In this document: piece by piece, positions 10,801 to 20,245 of the stretch
Layout: each line of letters starts with the position of its first letter
Position numbering within the stretch: position 1 is the stretch's first letter
Assembly (NCBI RefSeq): GCF_028885415.1
Contig: NZ_CP118527.1
Location: 868,001 to 932,000, forward strand
Origin: Streptomyces coeruleorubidus
Lineage (GTDB): Bacteria; Actinomycetota; Actinomycetes; Streptomycetales; Streptomycetaceae
DNA length: 64,000 nucleotides
Reading direction: 5' to 3'
Notes under the pieces: generated by a model
What the model was told of the DNA's origin: nothing
Database searches by the model: none
Seen by the model: the letters and a program-made list of their open reading frames with translations, nothing else
Translations under genes and position numbers: made by a program

Positions 10801-12906
10801 GCCGCGGCCGGTGATGCCTCGGGCGCGGGGGCTGTCTTCGACGCGGACGGCACGGTGCTGATCACCGGTGGCACCGGCGCGCTGGGCGCGGAGCTGGCAC
10901 GTCACCTGGTCACCGAACACGGCGTACGGCATCTGCTGCTGACCGGACGCCGTGGGCCGCAGGCACCCGGAGCGGCGGAACTGCGCGGCGAGCTCCGGGA
11001 GTTGGGGGCGCGGGTCGGCATCGTCGCCTGTGACGCGGCCGACCGTGCCGCGCTGGCCGAGGTGGTCAAGCGCTGCGAGCCGCCGCTGACCGCTGTGGTG
11101 CACGCCGCCGGGGTTCTCGACGACGGCGTGCTGGACTCGCTGACCCCCGAGCGCCTGGCGGCCGTGTTGCGGCCGAAGGCCGACGCGGCCTGGAACCTGC
11201 ATGAACTGACCCGGGACATGGGTCTTTCGGCGTTCGTCCTGTTCTCCTCCGTCTCCGGTCTGCTGGGCCGGGCGGGACAGGGCAACTACGCGGCCGCGAA
11301 CTCGTTCCTCGATGCGCTCGCCCACCGCCGCGCCGCCGAGGGACTGCCGGCGGTCTCGCTGGGGTGGGGCCCGTGGGAACACGCCGGCGGAATGGCGGCG
11401 GACCCGCCTCCGCAGCGCTCACAGCCACGTGACGTACTCGTGCCGCTGTCCACGCGGCAGGGCCTGGCCCTGTTCGACGCCGCGCTGGGCTCGACGGAGC
11501 CGGTCCTGGCGCCGATCCTGCTGGACCGGGCTGCGCTTCGGTCCGGTGCGGGGCACCTGCCACCGCCGTTGCGCGGACTCGTCCGGCAGCACCGGCCGAC
11601 CGCAGCGGCGACCGCCTCGGGCTCCGCGGGGTCTCCCGGGCAGATGCTGGAGCCGGGAGCCTGGCGGAAGCGGCTGGCCGCCATGCCCCCGGGCGAACGG
11701 GGGTCGGCACTCGTGGAGTTGCTGCGGGCCGACGTGGCCGCGGTGCTCGGCTACCCGCACGCCGACGCGCTCCCGGCCGGCAAGAGCCTCGCCGACCTGG
11801 GGTTCGACTCCCTGACCGCCGTGCAGATCCGCAACCGGATCAGCATGGCGCTGAAGCTCCGGCTGTCGGCCGCGGTGGTGTTCGAGCACCGCACGGCCGA
11901 GGGGCTGGCACGCCACCTGCTCGGCCTGCTGGACTGCGAACCGGCCGCCGCAGCAGTCCCCGAGTCCCCAGGAGCCCCTGAGGCCGCGGGAGCCGCCGAG
12001 GCCCCAGGGGCCACGGGGCCCGAGCGGCCCGCGTACACCCTCTCCTCGCTGTTCCGGACGGTCAGTGCCGCCGGACAACCGGTGGCGGCGATGCACCTGC
12101 TCGTCACCGCGTCCTGGGCGCTGCCCACCTTCACGGCCGCCCAGGGCCGCGAGCACGCGCTCCCCCCGATCCGCCGCTCCCCCGGCCGCTCCGGCTCCGG
12201 AAGGCCGACGGTCGTCTACTTCCCGGCCTACCACCCGTCGCTCGCCTCGGACGACGGGGACTTCCCTCGCTTCCACCGTGCTCTCCAGGACGACTTGGAG
12301 GCCTTGGAGGTCCTGGAGTTCCCGCACCCCGGAATCGGCGCCGGGGCCGCCGTACCGCAGGACCGGGCCGCGCTGGCGCGTACGCAGGCCGAGAGCGTGC
12401 TGCGGCACGTCGGGGACGGGCCCTTCGTGGTCGTAGGACGGTCGGCGGGCGGCAATGTCGCGCACCTGGTGGCCCACCAGCTGGAAAGCATGGGCCGGGC
12501 ACCGACCGGCCTGGTGCTGCTGGACACCTACCACATCACGCCGGACAACAGCGGCAAGGACTGGCTGCTGTCCCTGGCCGCCCCACCGCCGCAGGACACC
12601 GGACAGCCCCTCTTCACCGGGGGCGACGACAGCGCCCTGGCCGCGATCGGTGCCTACAACCGGATCTTCCTCGGCTGGGACCCCGAGCCGGTCGCCGCAC
12701 CCACGCTCCTCGTGCGCGCGCTGCGGCCCACGCCCGCCATGGCGGCCTGCGCCGACGCGGACGACTGGCGGACGTCCTGGCCTGCGGCGCACGCCGTCGT
12801 GGACGTCCCCGGTGACCATCTGACGATGATGCAGGAACACGCCGAGACGACCGTGTCGGCGATCCGCACCTGGATCGACGCCCGAACCGCGAAGGGAGAC
12901 CAGTGA
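4810..12906 (+). CDS. Modular type I PKS: AMP ligase-ACP-KS-AT-DH-KR-ACP-TE
   Basis: A 2698-residue megasynthase. In order: an AMP-forming carboxylate ligase (about 1-510; [25 protein letters not shown]); ACP1 with phosphopantetheine Ser573; KS (about 636-1055) with Cys806 in TACSSS, plus EAHGTGT and the GHTQAA His; AT (about 1175-1465) with Ser1268 in GHSVGE and HAFH near 1377, the malonyl-CoA pattern; DH with His1578 in [10 protein letters not shown] and Asp1747; KR with GGTGALG, the B-type LDD motif and Tyr2160; ACP2 with Ser2334; and a thioesterase with Ser2545 in GRSAG. All catalytic residues looked for are present. It should load one acid, add one malonate, reduce and dehydrate, then release an enoic acid. 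The start follows GGAAGGCGGAG. TTA codons at 4849, 5164 and 6427 suggest bldA control. The stop overlaps the next (broken) gene by GTGA. Confidence 0.93.
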   Translation: MRRDELVRPVPELLRQHAEVAGERVAYSDSSRSVTYAELERRTRSLAAYLTGTGLRRGDRVAICLGNCVEMVESCLAVLRAGMVGVPLDPRSLDAELAHFLKDSGAVFVITDTAHLAQLRRLGPPQDRLGVLVTGTGPVPDGARLFRSAAESDGSAQIDTLGLDDPAWILYTSGTTHRPKGVLSTQRAALWSVAACYAPIFGLSSDDRLLWPLPLFHSFSHSLAILGVTAVGASARIAGELLPPGGLRQELLTAHAGLGGPFTMLAGVPATYHRLLDSGGAAPPALRMCVVAGAPSGPAMRAAVEETLGAPLLDAYGSTETCGMIAVNRPEGPRVDGSCGPPVPGMDVRVVDPRSGEDAPDGAEGEVWVRGPSLMTGYHEQPEATAAALRDGWYRTGDLGRRVEHGHLRLTGRVGELIIRGGENIHPTEIEQALAQCPGVSEAVVVGVPHDVLGEVPVAFVVPGPDGIDARQVLAECRTRLADYKVPAEIREIAAVPRTASGKITRHELVAPAPASSVAADSTLRGRLLALPPDEREHALRATVLTKTAEVCRRTPGDLPDADSPFADLGMTSVGVVELADQLGALTGLSLPSTLVFDHPTPAEVARYLRVALFEGEPVRRPRAHGGQDRSDEDDPVVIVAMGCRYPGDVNSPEDLWELVSRGRDAISEFPADRGWDLDALYDPDPDRIGTSYTRHGGFLHRAAEFDAGLFGISPREALAMDPQQRLLLETSWEVWERAGIDPASVRESDTGVFVGVMYGDYSARLTRYHELEAHLGLGSAGSVASGRISYVYGLRGPAITVDTACSSSLVALHWAARALRSGECSLALAGGVTVMATPKPFLAFSRQRGLSPDGRCKSFSAAADGTAWGEGVGLVLLERLSDARRSGHPVLAVLRGSAVNSDGASNGLAAPHGPAQRRLITRALADAGLRTGDVDAVEAHGTGTRLGDPIEAQALLATYGQGREQPLWLGSVKSNLGHTQAAAGVAGVIKMVQAMRHGELPRTLHADSPTPHVDWSAGRVELLTAPRPWPVSDRPRRAGVSAFGIGGTNAHVILEEAPEKETAVSREAAVPPAAAVSPEPAATPPVPWLLSAADETALRAQARRLAAEVATRPGQSSTDVGYSLAVSRSALTHRALVPAGDRTRMLDALNAFAQGRDTPGVVRGLAGPEIRTAFLFTGQGAQRPRMGAGLRAAFPVFADAFDKVRRYLDDRLPQPLSAVLSAEPGSPEAALVDRTDFAQAGLFAFEVALFRLLESWGVRADRLVGHSVGELTAAHVAGVLDLPDAATLVAARGRLMQALPDGGAMVALDGTEEEVVTALAEFGAQVTPVAQMAQVAVASVNGPRSVVISGARDAVLAVAAGFEERGRRAVRLRVSHAFHSPLVAPMLDEFLAVARELTFRPPRIPIVSTVTGRLAEPAELCSPEYWARHARQPVRFADAVRRLADDGVCAYLELGPGPVLTAAATDCLTDASTSGSVLAVATRGGAYEPETLLSAVARLHVAGAAVDWAAVYAGSGARRVDLPTYAFQRQRYWLDAPRPAAAGAEALLGPAFPVPDTERTVLTGLLSLATHPWLGDHVVAGRSIVPATVFVEMALRAGDEVGCGAIDELVMLSPLALTGSAGVRVQVVVGARDDDSGRRPVDIYSRAEEPEESAEDAPWTRNVSGQLGRGRAAQGETTQWPPPGAEAVDLTGAYAALADAGLAYGPAFQGVGAVWRRGDDVFAEVRLPASYTSQAGRFGLHPALFDAALHAPLLAASADASTVRVPFAWSGVSLHASGATELRVSVTSTGPDTVSLTLADPSGLLVARVDSLATRELPADRTDRADMTDDVVRRALLRPEWSALGLSGGLSREADGHAWAVRGPDELNLAEFLPGGVHPEVVAVAAVARATGSDPLSATHELTSRVLKALQDWQDDPGTVGSRLVVVTRDATGPVPDLAGAAVWGLVRTAQSELPGRVVLVDVDGRPESLRMLSSAVATGESQLRVRDGQVTVPRLAAAGDASGAGAVFDADGTVLITGGTGALGAELARHLVTEHGVRHLLLTGRRGPQAPGAAELRGELRELGARVGIVACDAADRAALAEVVKRCEPPLTAVVHAAGVLDDGVLDSLTPERLAAVLRPKADAAWNLHELTRDMGLSAFVLFSSVSGLLGRAGQGNYAAANSFLDALAHRRAAEGLPAVSLGWGPWEHAGGMAADPPPQRSQPRDVLVPLSTRQGLALFDAALGSTEPVLAPILLDRAALRSGAGHLPPPLRGLVRQHRPTAAATASGSAGSPGQMLEPGAWRKRLAAMPPGERGSALVELLRADVAAVLGYPHADALPAGKSLADLGFDSLTAVQIRNRISMALKLRLSAAVVFEHRTAEGLARHLLGLLDCEPAAAAVPESPGAPEAAGAAEAPGATGPERPAYTLSSLFRTVSAAGQPVAAMHLLVTASWALPTFTAAQGREHALPPIRRSPGRSGSGRPTVVYFPAYHPSLASDDGDFPRFHRALQDDLEALEVLEFPHPGIGAGAAVPQDRAALARTQAESVLRHVGDGPFVVVGRSAGGNVAHLVAHQLESMGRAPTGLVLLDTYHITPDNSGKDWLLSLAAPPPQDTGQPLFTGGDDSALAAIGAYNRIFLGWDPEPVAAPTLLVRALRPTPAMAACADADDWRTSWPAAHAVVDVPGDHLTMMQEHAETTVSAIRTWIDARTAKGDQ

Positions 12907-13082
12907 GTTCTGCCGAGCCGCCGCAGGACTTCGACGTCATCGTGGTCGGCGGCGGCCCGGCCGGGAGCACTTGACCCCTGGCGGTTCTCCTTCACGCTGT
13001 CGCCCCGGCCGGCCGACCCGACCTCGTTCGCCTACCAGGTGGAGCGGTCCCGGTTCGACGCGATCCTCCTGGACAACTTCGA
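12903..13082 (+). pseudogene. Flavin-dependent halogenase remnant
   Basis: A GTG overlapping the PKS stop opens a frame with the FAD-binding start FDVIVVGGGPAGST, which meets TGA at 12972. Immediately after, in the +1 frame, comes DPWRFSFTLSPRP then FAYQVERSRFDAILLDN. This matches a segment normally some 60-70 residues further along in flavin-dependent halogenases acting on phenolic or pyrrolic substrates. The coding sequence has thus lost an internal block, is frameshifted, and breaks off after ILLDN, where unrelated sequence leads into the glutaredoxin-like gene. The coupling to the PKS suggests the ancestral pathway made a chlorinated product. Halogenase rather than another FAD monooxygenase is inferred from the YQVERSRFDAILL pattern. 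Confidence 0.7.
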
Positions 13083-13104
13083 CTCATCTGTAGCCTGTAT
13101 CACC

Positions 13105-13542
13105 ATGATGCGCGCTTGGTTCTTGCCGATTGTGCTTGTGCTCAGCGGCTCAGCCGTCGCGACCGGGCCGGCCTTCGGGGGGGACGCCGGCGCGGCCACA
13201 GCAATCCTGCTGGTGTTCCTGGTGCTCGCAGGCGTGAACTCGCCCCTGTTCTTCCCGCGGTCGACCGCTGCGCCGGAGGCGCGACGCCGCAGCGCGGTCG
13301 ACGGCCGGCCGGTCGTCTTCTGGCGGCCGGGCTGCAAGTACTGCATACGACTGCGCATCCGATTGGGCCGCAGCGCCCGCCAGTTGCATTGGGTCAACAT
13401 CTGGCGTGACCCGGCAGGAGCCGCAGCGGTGAGGGCAGCGAACGACGGCAACGAGACGGTGCCGACTGTCGTCGTGGCGGGCCGGCCACACACCAACCCC
13501 GATCCTGCATGGGTGCGTGACCAGCTGCCCCGTTCCGCGTGA
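13105..13542 (+). CDS. Membrane-anchored glutaredoxin-like (mycoredoxin-type) protein
   Basis: A 145-residue protein with two N-terminal hydrophobic segments (about residues 2-20 and 30-48), then a soluble thioredoxin-fold domain. The active-site motif is FWRPGCKYC (Cys77 and Cys80), followed by a WVNIWRDPAG strand and the cis-proline region ETVPTVVV. This is the actinobacterial glutaredoxin/mycoredoxin layout, expected to reduce mycothiol-mixed or protein disulfides at the membrane. The reading frame stays open upstream into the halogenase remnant (an in-frame ATG at 13039), but the family start is the MM at 13105/13108. A -10-like TAGCCTGTAT lies just upstream, which may explain survival of this gene next to a deletion. 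Confidence 0.75.
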   Translation: MMRAWFLPIVLVLSGSAVATGPAFGGDAGAATAILLVFLVLAGVNSPLFFPRSTAAPEARRRSAVDGRPVVFWRPGCKYCIRLRIRLGRSARQLHWVNIWRDPAGAAAVRAANDGNETVPTVVVAGRPHTNPDPAWVRDQLPRSA

Positions 13543-14990
13543 TCAGAAGTCGCGTCCCGGAGAAACGCGCCGGCTTCGAAGGAGGCCGGCGATGAGGACG
13601 GCGCCAAGGGCGAGGAGGGCTGCCGCGATGGTGAGCGCGAAGGAGAAGCCTTCCGTCGCGGCTCGCAGCGGGTCGGTCGAGTCGGCCAGGGCGTCGCTGT
13701 GGCGTGCGGCCAAGGTGATCAGTACGGCCACACCCACAGCGCCACCCATCTGTTGGACGGAGCTGAGGACGGCCGAGCCCAGACCGGCGTTCTCCTCGGT
13801 GGTGCCCGTGAGCGCCACGCCCGTCAGGACCGGCAGGCTCAGGCCGCAGCCAAGGCTCGTGACGAGCATGCCCGGCAGTACACCCGATACGTAGGAGTCG
13901 CCCGGCGCCACGCCGGACAGCAGGAGCAGCCCGGCCGAGCTGATCAGGAACGACACGACGAGGGGCGAGCGCATCCCGAACCTGATCACCGCGCGGGAGG
14001 AGAGCCACATGCCTGTGAGCATTCCGGCGCAGTAGGGCAGGTAGGCGAGGCCGGCCTCGAGCGGGCCGTAGCCGAGCACGGTTTGCAGGTGGATCATCAG
14101 CAGGAAGGCCATCGCGTAGAAGGCGGCGGAGAACAGCAGGGTCGTGCCGTTGGCGACGGCACGGGGCCGGAACGACAGGAACGGCAACGGCACCAACGGC
14201 TCGGCCGTGCGGGACTCCACCACGAGGAACGCGATTCCCAGGACGGCAGCCAGGAGCAGCGGTCCGACGCAGGACACGTCGGCCCAACCCGACTCCCCGG
14301 CCTGGAGCAGCCCGTAGACCACGGACAGGACGGCGCCGGTGCCCAGTACCGCACCGGGTACGTCCAGGCCGGCCCTACGGGTGGCCCGGCTCTCGTCGAC
14401 CAGGCGCGGAAGCAGCACGAGCGCGAGCGCGGCCACCGGAAGGTTGATCAGGAAAATCCAGCGCCAGGAGGTGAGGCCGGTCAGCGCACCGGAGATCACC
14501 AGCCCCGTGGTGCCGCCCAGACCGGCGATGCCACCCCAGATGCCGAGTGCCTTGGCGCGTTCCTCGGTGCCGGGATACAGAAGAGTGATCAGGGACAGGG
14601 CGGCCGGGCTCGCCATGGCCGCGCCCGCCCCCTGGACGAACCGGCCGGCCACGAGTTGCCAGGGTTCCTGGGCGAGCCCGCAGATCAGGCTCGCCGCGCC
14701 GAACAGTGCCACGCCGCTGAGGAACACGCGGCGGCGGCCCCACAGGTCCGCCGCACGGCCGAACAGCAACAGCAGCCCGCCGAAGGCGAGAAAGTAGGCG
14801 TTGACGACCCAGGCCAGGCCCGCGGTGCTGAAGCCGAGTTCGTCCCGGATGCGGGGACGCTCACCACGTTGTCGTCCAGGACGAGCATGAACTGCACGAA
14901 GCACAGCACGATCAGTGCCGGTCGACGACGGCCGGCCGCTGTGGAGAGGGTCGGTGCGCAGCGCTCCGGGCGCGGATGGTTGAGGGGCAT
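13543..14990 (-). pseudogene. DHA2-type MFS exporter, frameshifted
   Basis: Starting at 14990 the protein reads as a normal drug exporter of the 14-TM DHA2 (EmrB/QacA) family: a first TM ending FMLVLDDNVVSV. The expected continuation (A-L-P-R-IRDELGFS) appears only in another frame. Compared with that expectation about 7 nt are missing near 14855. The rest of the transporter, from IRDELGFSTAGLAW through motifs GRAADLWGRRRVF and GAGAAMASPAA to the C-terminus at 13543, is uninterrupted. So there is one lesion in an otherwise healthy gene, either a recent null mutation or a sequencing artefact. It diverges from an AraC regulator, its probable partner. Confidence 0.75.
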
Positions 14991-15074
14991 GCGACGACGC
15001 TATGGAGCGGTCCCGATGGCCACAATCCGCGATGGGGCCACGCAGTGTCGCGCTGAGGACATACGCTCGGATGC

Positions 15075-15854
15075 GTGTCCGAAGCCTTCGAAGAAGCCGC
15101 CCCACCGGGGGTGGGGGCGATCGTCGTGGGGAACTTCCCCTTGTCGGCAGGCCAGTGGATCCCGTCGCACCGGCACCCACAGCACCAGCTGGCCTGGACT
15201 CGACGTGGTGTGCTCGGCGTCGCCGTGGACGACACTTACTGGGTCCTGCCGCCCACCCGGGCGCTGTGGCTGCCCGCGGGAGTCGTCCACCGGACCGGTG
15301 CGACCCGGGACGCGGTGTTGTGCAGTCTCTACCTCGAACCGGACCGGTGCCCTCTGGACTGGCGAGAGCCCACGGCTGTCGCTGTCGACGGGCTGCTGGG
15401 CCACCTGATCGCCCATCTCAACCGGGAGGACCTCGCCGACGACGCACGTCTGCGCGCCGAGGCGGTCGTGCTGGATCTGCTGCGCCCGCTGCCGGCCACG
15501 CCCATCGACGTGCCGCGTCCCGCGGACGAGCGCGTACGAGCCGTGGCCGACGCGCTGCTGGCCGATCCCGCGGACCCGCGAAGCCTCGATGCCCACGCGC
15601 GGGCCGTCGGAGTGAGCCGACGGACCTTGACGCGCCTGTTCGCCCACGACACGGGCATGAGCTTCGACCGCTGGCGCACCCATATGCGGCTGCGGGCCGC
15701 CCTGCCGCTGCTCGCCGAAGGCCAGCCCGTCTCCCGTGTCGCGCGCACCGTGGGGTACGCCACGCCGAGCGCGTTTCTCGCGGCCTTCCGCCGCACCGTC
15801 GGCACCTCCCCGTCGCGCTACCTCAGCGGCGACGCCGTGTTCGGGGGAGGCTGA
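15075..15854 (+). CDS. AraC-family transcriptional regulator with cupin sensor
   Basis: A 259-residue regulator. The N-terminal half is a cupin-type ligand domain (SHRHPQHQLAWTRRGVLGV, later LWLPAGVVHRTGA). The C-terminal half has two helix-turn-helix motifs of the AraC/XylS type: SLDAHARAVGVSRRTLTRLF and VSRVARTVGYATPSAFLAAF, then FRRTVGTSPSRYL. The start is GTG at 15075. A TACGCT -10 element ends about 7 bp upstream, as in leaderless actinomycete transcripts. It diverges from the broken exporter, so it likely controlled that gene in response to a small hydrophobic or aromatic ligand. With the exporter dead it may now regulate only itself. Confidence 0.88.
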   Translation: MSEAFEEAAPPGVGAIVVGNFPLSAGQWIPSHRHPQHQLAWTRRGVLGVAVDDTYWVLPPTRALWLPAGVVHRTGATRDAVLCSLYLEPDRCPLDWREPTAVAVDGLLGHLIAHLNREDLADDARLRAEAVVLDLLRPLPATPIDVPRPADERVRAVADALLADPADPRSLDAHARAVGVSRRTLTRLFAHDTGMSFDRWRTHMRLRAALPLLAEGQPVSRVARTVGYATPSAFLAAFRRTVGTSPSRYLSGDAVFGGG

Positions 15855-15902
15855 CCGCACGGCACGAAACCAGTCAGCCGGCCGCCACCAAGTGCACCGA
15901 GT

Positions 15903-17675
15903 TCAGGACGGTATGACGGTCAGCACGCGGTTGAGCGCGCCGTCGGGGCGGGCTGTGAGGTCGTCCCAGGTTCCTTGCTCGGCGATGCGGCCGGCTTCGA
16001 GTACGGCGATGCGGTCGGCGCGGCGGATGGTCGTGGGGCGGTGGGCGATGACGATCGTGGTGCGGTTGCCCTGGGCGAGCGCCGTGGTGAGTTGGACGTC
16101 ACCGGCGTTGTCCAGGTGTGCGGTGGTCTCGTCCAGCACGAGGATCCTCGGCTCGGCCAGCAGCGCGCGTGCGAGAGCGATCCGGGCGCGCTGGCCGCCG
16201 GAGAGGGTGGCGCCGCGCTCCGAGACGAGGGTGTCCGTGGGGGCGATCCGGTCGACGCCGCACAACCGGGCCGTTTCGGCGAGGAGGTCGTCGTCCGCGT
16301 CCGGTGCGGCCAGGCGCAGGTTCTCGGCGAGGGTGCCGTGGAAGAGAGGGGTGTCCTGGCCCACGACGGCGACGGCACGGCGCAGTTCGGCGTCGGCCAG
16401 GTCGCGAAGATCGACGCAGTCGCCGTCGCCGGACACCAGGTGGACGGCTCCCTCGGACGGGTCCCAGAAGCGGGCCAGCAGATGGGCGCACGTGGACTTC
16501 CCAGCTCCGGAGACACCGACCAGGGCGAGGGTCTGCCCCGCGGGAACCGTCAGCTCGATTCCGTCCAGCACGGGCCGGCCCCCGTAGTCGAAACTCACCC
16601 GGTGCAGTCGGACCCCCAGCGGGCCCGGGGGAAGTGGGCGGGGTGAGGCGGGCGGTGGAGCGAGGGCGGGTGCTTTCACCGCCGCGTCGACACGGGCGGC
16701 CGCGGCGCGCAGACCCACGGCCTGGCTCAGCGCCCTGGCCGACTCGGCGACCGGGCCCAGCACCGACAGGGCGAGCGCCATCGCTGCCGGGGCCCACGCT
16801 CCGTGCAGCCGTCCGGAGGTCACGGACTGTGCGGCGGCGGCGACCACGCCGAGGACCGCGAGCACGATGAGCAGATCGCGTACGGCGGCGGCCCTGGCCT
16901 CCCAGGTGGCCTCCGCGCGCTGGGCCTCGCCCACCCTCCGGCCCTGCTCGGCGAGACGGCCGCGCCGCTCGGGCAGCCCGCCGAAGGCGAGCAGTTCACG
17001 CAGCCCGTCGACGGCCTCGACGGTGTCGGCCGACAGCTTCGCGGTGGCCGCCCGGGTACGGGCCCCGCGCGCGGCGCGTCCGCGTGCGTCGGCGAAGGGC
17101 GCCACGGCGAGCAGCGCGGCGACCGGCAGCACCGCCGCCAGCAGCCAGGGCTCCACCATGGCCAATGCCGTGGCTCCACCGGCGAACACCACGCCGGACG
17201 CGAGGAGTTGGGCCGTGGTGTGGGCGTAGAAGAACTCCAGCGCCTCGACGTCGGCCATCGCCGTCGCGGCCAGGTCCCCGCTGCGCCGGCCGGCCACGCG
17301 GGCGGGTGCGCTGCGGGCGAGCCCGTCGAAGACCCGCACACGCAGCTCGGCCAGCACACGGTAGGCAAGGTCGTGCGAGAGGTCCATCTCGCGCCAGGTC
17401 ATCAGGGGGCGAAGGAGGACGAGGACGACCAGAGCGGTGACGGTACCGGCCGAGGGGGCGCGGCCGGTGATGACGGCGGCGCCGACGGTGTGCGCGGCCA
17501 GGGTCGACAGCGCGACCAGCAAGCCCTGTTCGAGGAGCGCCGCGACGCAGGTGCGGGCCATCATCGCCCGGTGTCCGCCGAGGGCCGGCAACAGGGCACG
17601 CAGTGAACCCCGAGCGGGCACGGACGCGTCGGTGGCGCTGCCCTGCGGGACGCCGGCGTCGGTGGTGCTGCTCAT
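15903..17675 (-). CDS. Exporter-fold ABC transporter half (TMD-NBD), second of pair
   Basis: A 590-residue fusion of a six-helix transmembrane domain and a nucleotide-binding domain. The NBD has Walker A GVSGAGKST near residue 385, Q-loop GQDTPLF, signature LSGGQRARIALARALL and Walker B ILVLDETTAHLD, where the usual D-E-A is D-E-T. The start overlaps the stop of the preceding ABC gene by ATGA, so the two are translated together and probably form a heterodimer. Such pairs are either CydDC-like thiol exporters or the IrtAB/YbtPQ type, which import metal-siderophores despite the exporter fold. Being the last two genes of an operon otherwise made of siderophore-uptake parts, the import reading is favoured. 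That assignment is inference. Confidence 0.85.
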   Translation of the reverse strand: MSSTTDAGVPQGSATDASVPARGSLRALLPALGGHRAMMARTCVAALLEQGLLVALSTLAAHTVGAAVITGRAPSAGTVTALVVLVLLRPLMTWREMDLSHDLAYRVLAELRVRVFDGLARSAPARVAGRRSGDLAATAMADVEALEFFYAHTTAQLLASGVVFAGGATALAMVEPWLLAAVLPVAALLAVAPFADARGRAARGARTRAATAKLSADTVEAVDGLRELLAFGGLPERRGRLAEQGRRVGEAQRAEATWEARAAAVRDLLIVLAVLGVVAAAAQSVTSGRLHGAWAPAAMALALSVLGPVAESARALSQAVGLRAAAARVDAAVKAPALAPPPASPRPLPPGPLGVRLHRVSFDYGGRPVLDGIELTVPAGQTLALVGVSGAGKSTCAHLLARFWDPSEGAVHLVSGDGDCVDLRDLADAELRRAVAVVGQDTPLFHGTLAENLRLAAPDADDDLLAETARLCGVDRIAPTDTLVSERGATLSGGQRARIALARALLAEPRILVLDETTAHLDNAGDVQLTTALAQGNRTTIVIAHRPTTIRRADRIAVLEAGRIAEQGTWDDLTARPDGALNRVLTVIPS

Positions 17676-19411
17676 GCGACGCGCCCTCCTTCATGGACAT
17701 GGCCCGCCTTGACCAGCTCGGCGTAGACGCCCTGGGCCTCGACGAGGGCGGCATGCGCACCGACGGCGTCCACGCGTCCTGCGTCGAGCACCACGATGCG
17801 GTGCGCGTGCCGGACGGCGGCGAGGCGGTGCGCGACCACCAGGACGGTCCGGCCGCCCGCGGCGGTCAGCAGTTCGCGGACGATGTCCGCCTCGCGGCGT
17901 TCGTCGACCGCGCTCGTCGCCTCGTCGAGCACGAGCACCGGGGCATCGGCCAGCAGGGCCCGGGCGAGGGCGAGGCGCTGGCGCTGGCCGCCGGAGAGGG
18001 TGGCGCCCCGTTCGCCGAGGACGGTGTCATAGCCGTCGGGGAGGGCGGCGATCTCGTCGTGGATGCCCGCGGTGCGTGCGGCGCGTACCAGCTCGTCGTC
18101 CGGAGCGTCGGGCCGGGCCAGGCGCAGGTTGTCGGCGATGGTGGCGTGGAAGAGGTAGGTCTCCTGGGAGACCACGGCGATGCCCTGCCGAAGTGAGTCG
18201 AGCGTGTACTCGGTGACGTCCTGGCCGTCGACGGTGATCCGGCCCCGTTGCGGGTCGCGGTGGCGCAGGAGCAGGGCGAGCAGCGTGGACTTGCCCGCGC
18301 CGGACGGGCCGACGATGGCCGTGATCCGTCCCGCTTCGGCGGTGAAGGTGACGTCGCGCAGCGCCGGCGCGTCGGCACCGTCGTAGGTGAACTCCACGTT
18401 CTCGAAGCACACCTGGGGCGGATCCGGCCAGTGTGCTGGTGCCGTTCCGGTGTCGGGCACCGCGGGTTCGGCGGTGCGCAGTGCCGCGAGTCCGTCGGCG
18501 GCCGACACGCCCAGGTATCCGGCGTGCCACTCGCGGGACAGGTCGCGTACGGGCCGGAAGCACTCGGAGGCCAGGAGCAGCAGCAGATAAGTACCGGTCG
18601 CCGTGGTGGATCCGGTGACGGCCGACCAGCAGGCGAGCAGCGCGGCGGCCGCGGTGCCGCCCTGGATGGCCAGGTCGGTGAGCCCGGTGTCGACGAGCGA
18701 CACCCGGAGCTTGGCGACGGTGGCCCGGTGCAGCGCCGCCGAGCGTTCCTCCAGCCGCTCCCGGGTGCGGCCGACGGCGCCCGCGGCCCGCAGCGCGGGC
18801 ATGCCCTGCAGCGCTTCGAGGTAGTCGGCGCCCAGTTGCTCGTAGGTGTCCCAGTGTTCCCTGCCGCGCCTGGCGAGGAGCCGGTCCCAGGCGCGCGGCC
18901 CGAACAGGGCGAGCAGCAGGGCGGGCACGAGGCCGAGGAGGGCGGCCGGTTCGACCGCGACCAGTGCGGCGAGGAGCAGGGGCGGTACGCAGAGGGTGAT
19001 GAGGAGCTGGGGCAGGTAGCGGGAGACGTAGGCGTCGACGCCCTCGACCCCGTCGACCAGGGTGGTGCGGACGGCGCCGGCGCGCGCGGTGGTCAGGTGC
19101 GCGGGTCCCAGCCGTCCGAGGTGGGCGAGGAGTTCGTCCCGCAGACGGACCCTGACCCGCGCTCCGGCGCGGGTGGCGGTGCGCCGCTGCCCGTGGCCGA
19201 GCCCGGCCCGGGCGACGACGACGCCGAGCACCGCCCCGATGAACAGCGGGAGCCGGTCCGTGTCGCCCCTGGCCACGTCGGCGAGGGCGACGGCCAGCAG
19301 CACGGCCTGCGCGAGGTGGGTGAGGGTGACGGCCCCTTGCAGGAGGGTGGCCGCGAGCAGGGGGCGCCGTGCGTGCCGTGCTGCGCGACGCAGTTCGGGG
19401 TGGACGATCAC
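17672..19411 (-). CDS. Exporter-fold ABC transporter half (TMD-NBD), first of pair
   Basis: A 579-residue TMD-NBD fusion. Residues 1-300 hold six hydrophobic helices. The NBD shows FTYDGADAPALRDV, Walker A GPSGAGKST near residue 370, VVSQETYLFHATI, signature LSGGQRQRLALARALL and Walker B VLVLDEATSAVD. The real start is the GTG at 19411, which overlaps the FecE-type ATPase stop (GTGA); the frame is open much further upstream but reads as non-protein there. It is immediately followed by, and overlaps, the second half-transporter. It resembles YbtP/IrtA-like proteins in arrangement. No siderophore-interacting (SIP) reductase domain like the one on mycobacterial IrtA is present. Confidence 0.85.
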   Translation of the reverse strand: MIVHPELRRAARHARRPLLAATLLQGAVTLTHLAQAVLLAVALADVARGDTDRLPLFIGAVLGVVVARAGLGHGQRRTATRAGARVRVRLRDELLAHLGRLGPAHLTTARAGAVRTTLVDGVEGVDAYVSRYLPQLLITLCVPPLLLAALVAVEPAALLGLVPALLLALFGPRAWDRLLARRGREHWDTYEQLGADYLEALQGMPALRAAGAVGRTRERLEERSAALHRATVAKLRVSLVDTGLTDLAIQGGTAAAALLACWSAVTGSTTATGTYLLLLLASECFRPVRDLSREWHAGYLGVSAADGLAALRTAEPAVPDTGTAPAHWPDPPQVCFENVEFTYDGADAPALRDVTFTAEAGRITAIVGPSGAGKSTLLALLLRHRDPQRGRITVDGQDVTEYTLDSLRQGIAVVSQETYLFHATIADNLRLARPDAPDDELVRAARTAGIHDEIAALPDGYDTVLGERGATLSGGQRQRLALARALLADAPVLVLDEATSAVDERREADIVRELLTAAGGRTVLVVAHRLAAVRHAHRIVVLDAGRVDAVGAHAALVEAQGVYAELVKAGHVHEGGRVA

Positions 19412-20226
19412 GAGGTCCCCTCGTATTCGTCCCCTGGCAGCGGGTGATCCGGGTAGCACACCGGCCAGCCGCCCTCGGGGTCCTGGCCGACCCTTCCCGC
19501 CACCCTCAGGACATCCGCGAGCAGCCCTGGAGTGACGACCTCCTTCGGTGCCCCGTCGGCCACCACCCGACCGTCCCGCAGCGCCACGATCCGCTCCGCG
19601 AACCGGGCGGCGTGGGCCAGGTCGTGCAGCACCATCACGACGGTGAGGCCCCGCTCCGCACGCAGCCGCACCACGGTCTGCAGCACGTCGAGTTGGTGGT
19701 GCAGATCCAGGTACGTGGTCGGCTCGTCGAGGAGCAGGACCCGGGTGTCCTGCGCGAGCGCCATCGCGAGCCGGACCCGCTGCCGCTCGCCGCCGGACAG
19801 CGCGTCGACGTCCCGTTCGGCCCACTGCTCCACGCCGACATCGCGCAGCGCACGCCGTACGACGGGGTCGTCGCCCTCGCGGAGCATGCCGAGCGGGCCG
19901 CGCGCCGCGTACCGGCCCTGACGTACGAGTTGACGCACCGTCATGCCGGGGACGGCCGGGGCCGACTGGTGCAGCAGCGCGACGCGCCGGGCGGTGGCGC
20001 GGCGGGAGAGCCGGGAGAGGTCGTGCCCGCCTAGCAGCACGCGCCCCTCGTCGGGCCGCAGCAGTCCGGCCGCCAGCCGCAACAGGGTTGATTTGCCGCA
20101 GCCGTTGAGGCCGATGAGCGCGGTCAGCTCGCCTGGTTCGACGGTCACGTCGGCGCCGCGCAGCACAGGGCGTCCGGGGTAGCCGAAGTGGACTCCCTCG
20201 ACGCGGATCCCCACGGGTTCGGTCAT
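19408..20226 (-). CDS. Fe(III)-siderophore-type ABC transporter ATPase (FecE/FepC-like)
   Basis: A 272-residue stand-alone NBD. Walker A is GLNGCGKST near residue 40, followed by the family-typical LLRLAAGLLRPDEG. Next come LHQSAPAVPGMTVRQLV, signature LSGGERQRVRLAMALAQ, Walker B VLLLDEPTTYLDLHHQLDVL and MVLHDLAHAARFAERIV. The DEPTTYLDLHHQ form is characteristic of ATPases serving iron-siderophore, haem or cobalamin importers. It drives the two FecCD-type permeases just upstream (19-bp gap to the nearer one), and its stop overlaps the start of the first exporter-fold ABC gene. Confidence 0.9.
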   Translation of the reverse strand: MTEPVGIRVEGVHFGYPGRPVLRGADVTVEPGELTALIGLNGCGKSTLLRLAAGLLRPDEGRVLLGGHDLSRLSRRATARRVALLHQSAPAVPGMTVRQLVRQGRYAARGPLGMLREGDDPVVRRALRDVGVEQWAERDVDALSGGERQRVRLAMALAQDTRVLLLDEPTTYLDLHHQLDVLQTVVRLRAERGLTVVMVLHDLAHAARFAERIVALRDGRVVADGAPKEVVTPGLLADVLRVAGRVGQDPEGGWPVCYPDHPLPGDEYEGTS

Positions 20227-20245
20227 GCTCTGTCCTTCGTCGACA

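Noticed and set aside
17672..19825. The long form of the first exporter-fold ABC protein starting at 19825
   Set aside because: The extra 138 residues are antisense-like and overlap the FecE-type ATPase gene; the GTG at 19411 gives a normal family length and a coupled start.
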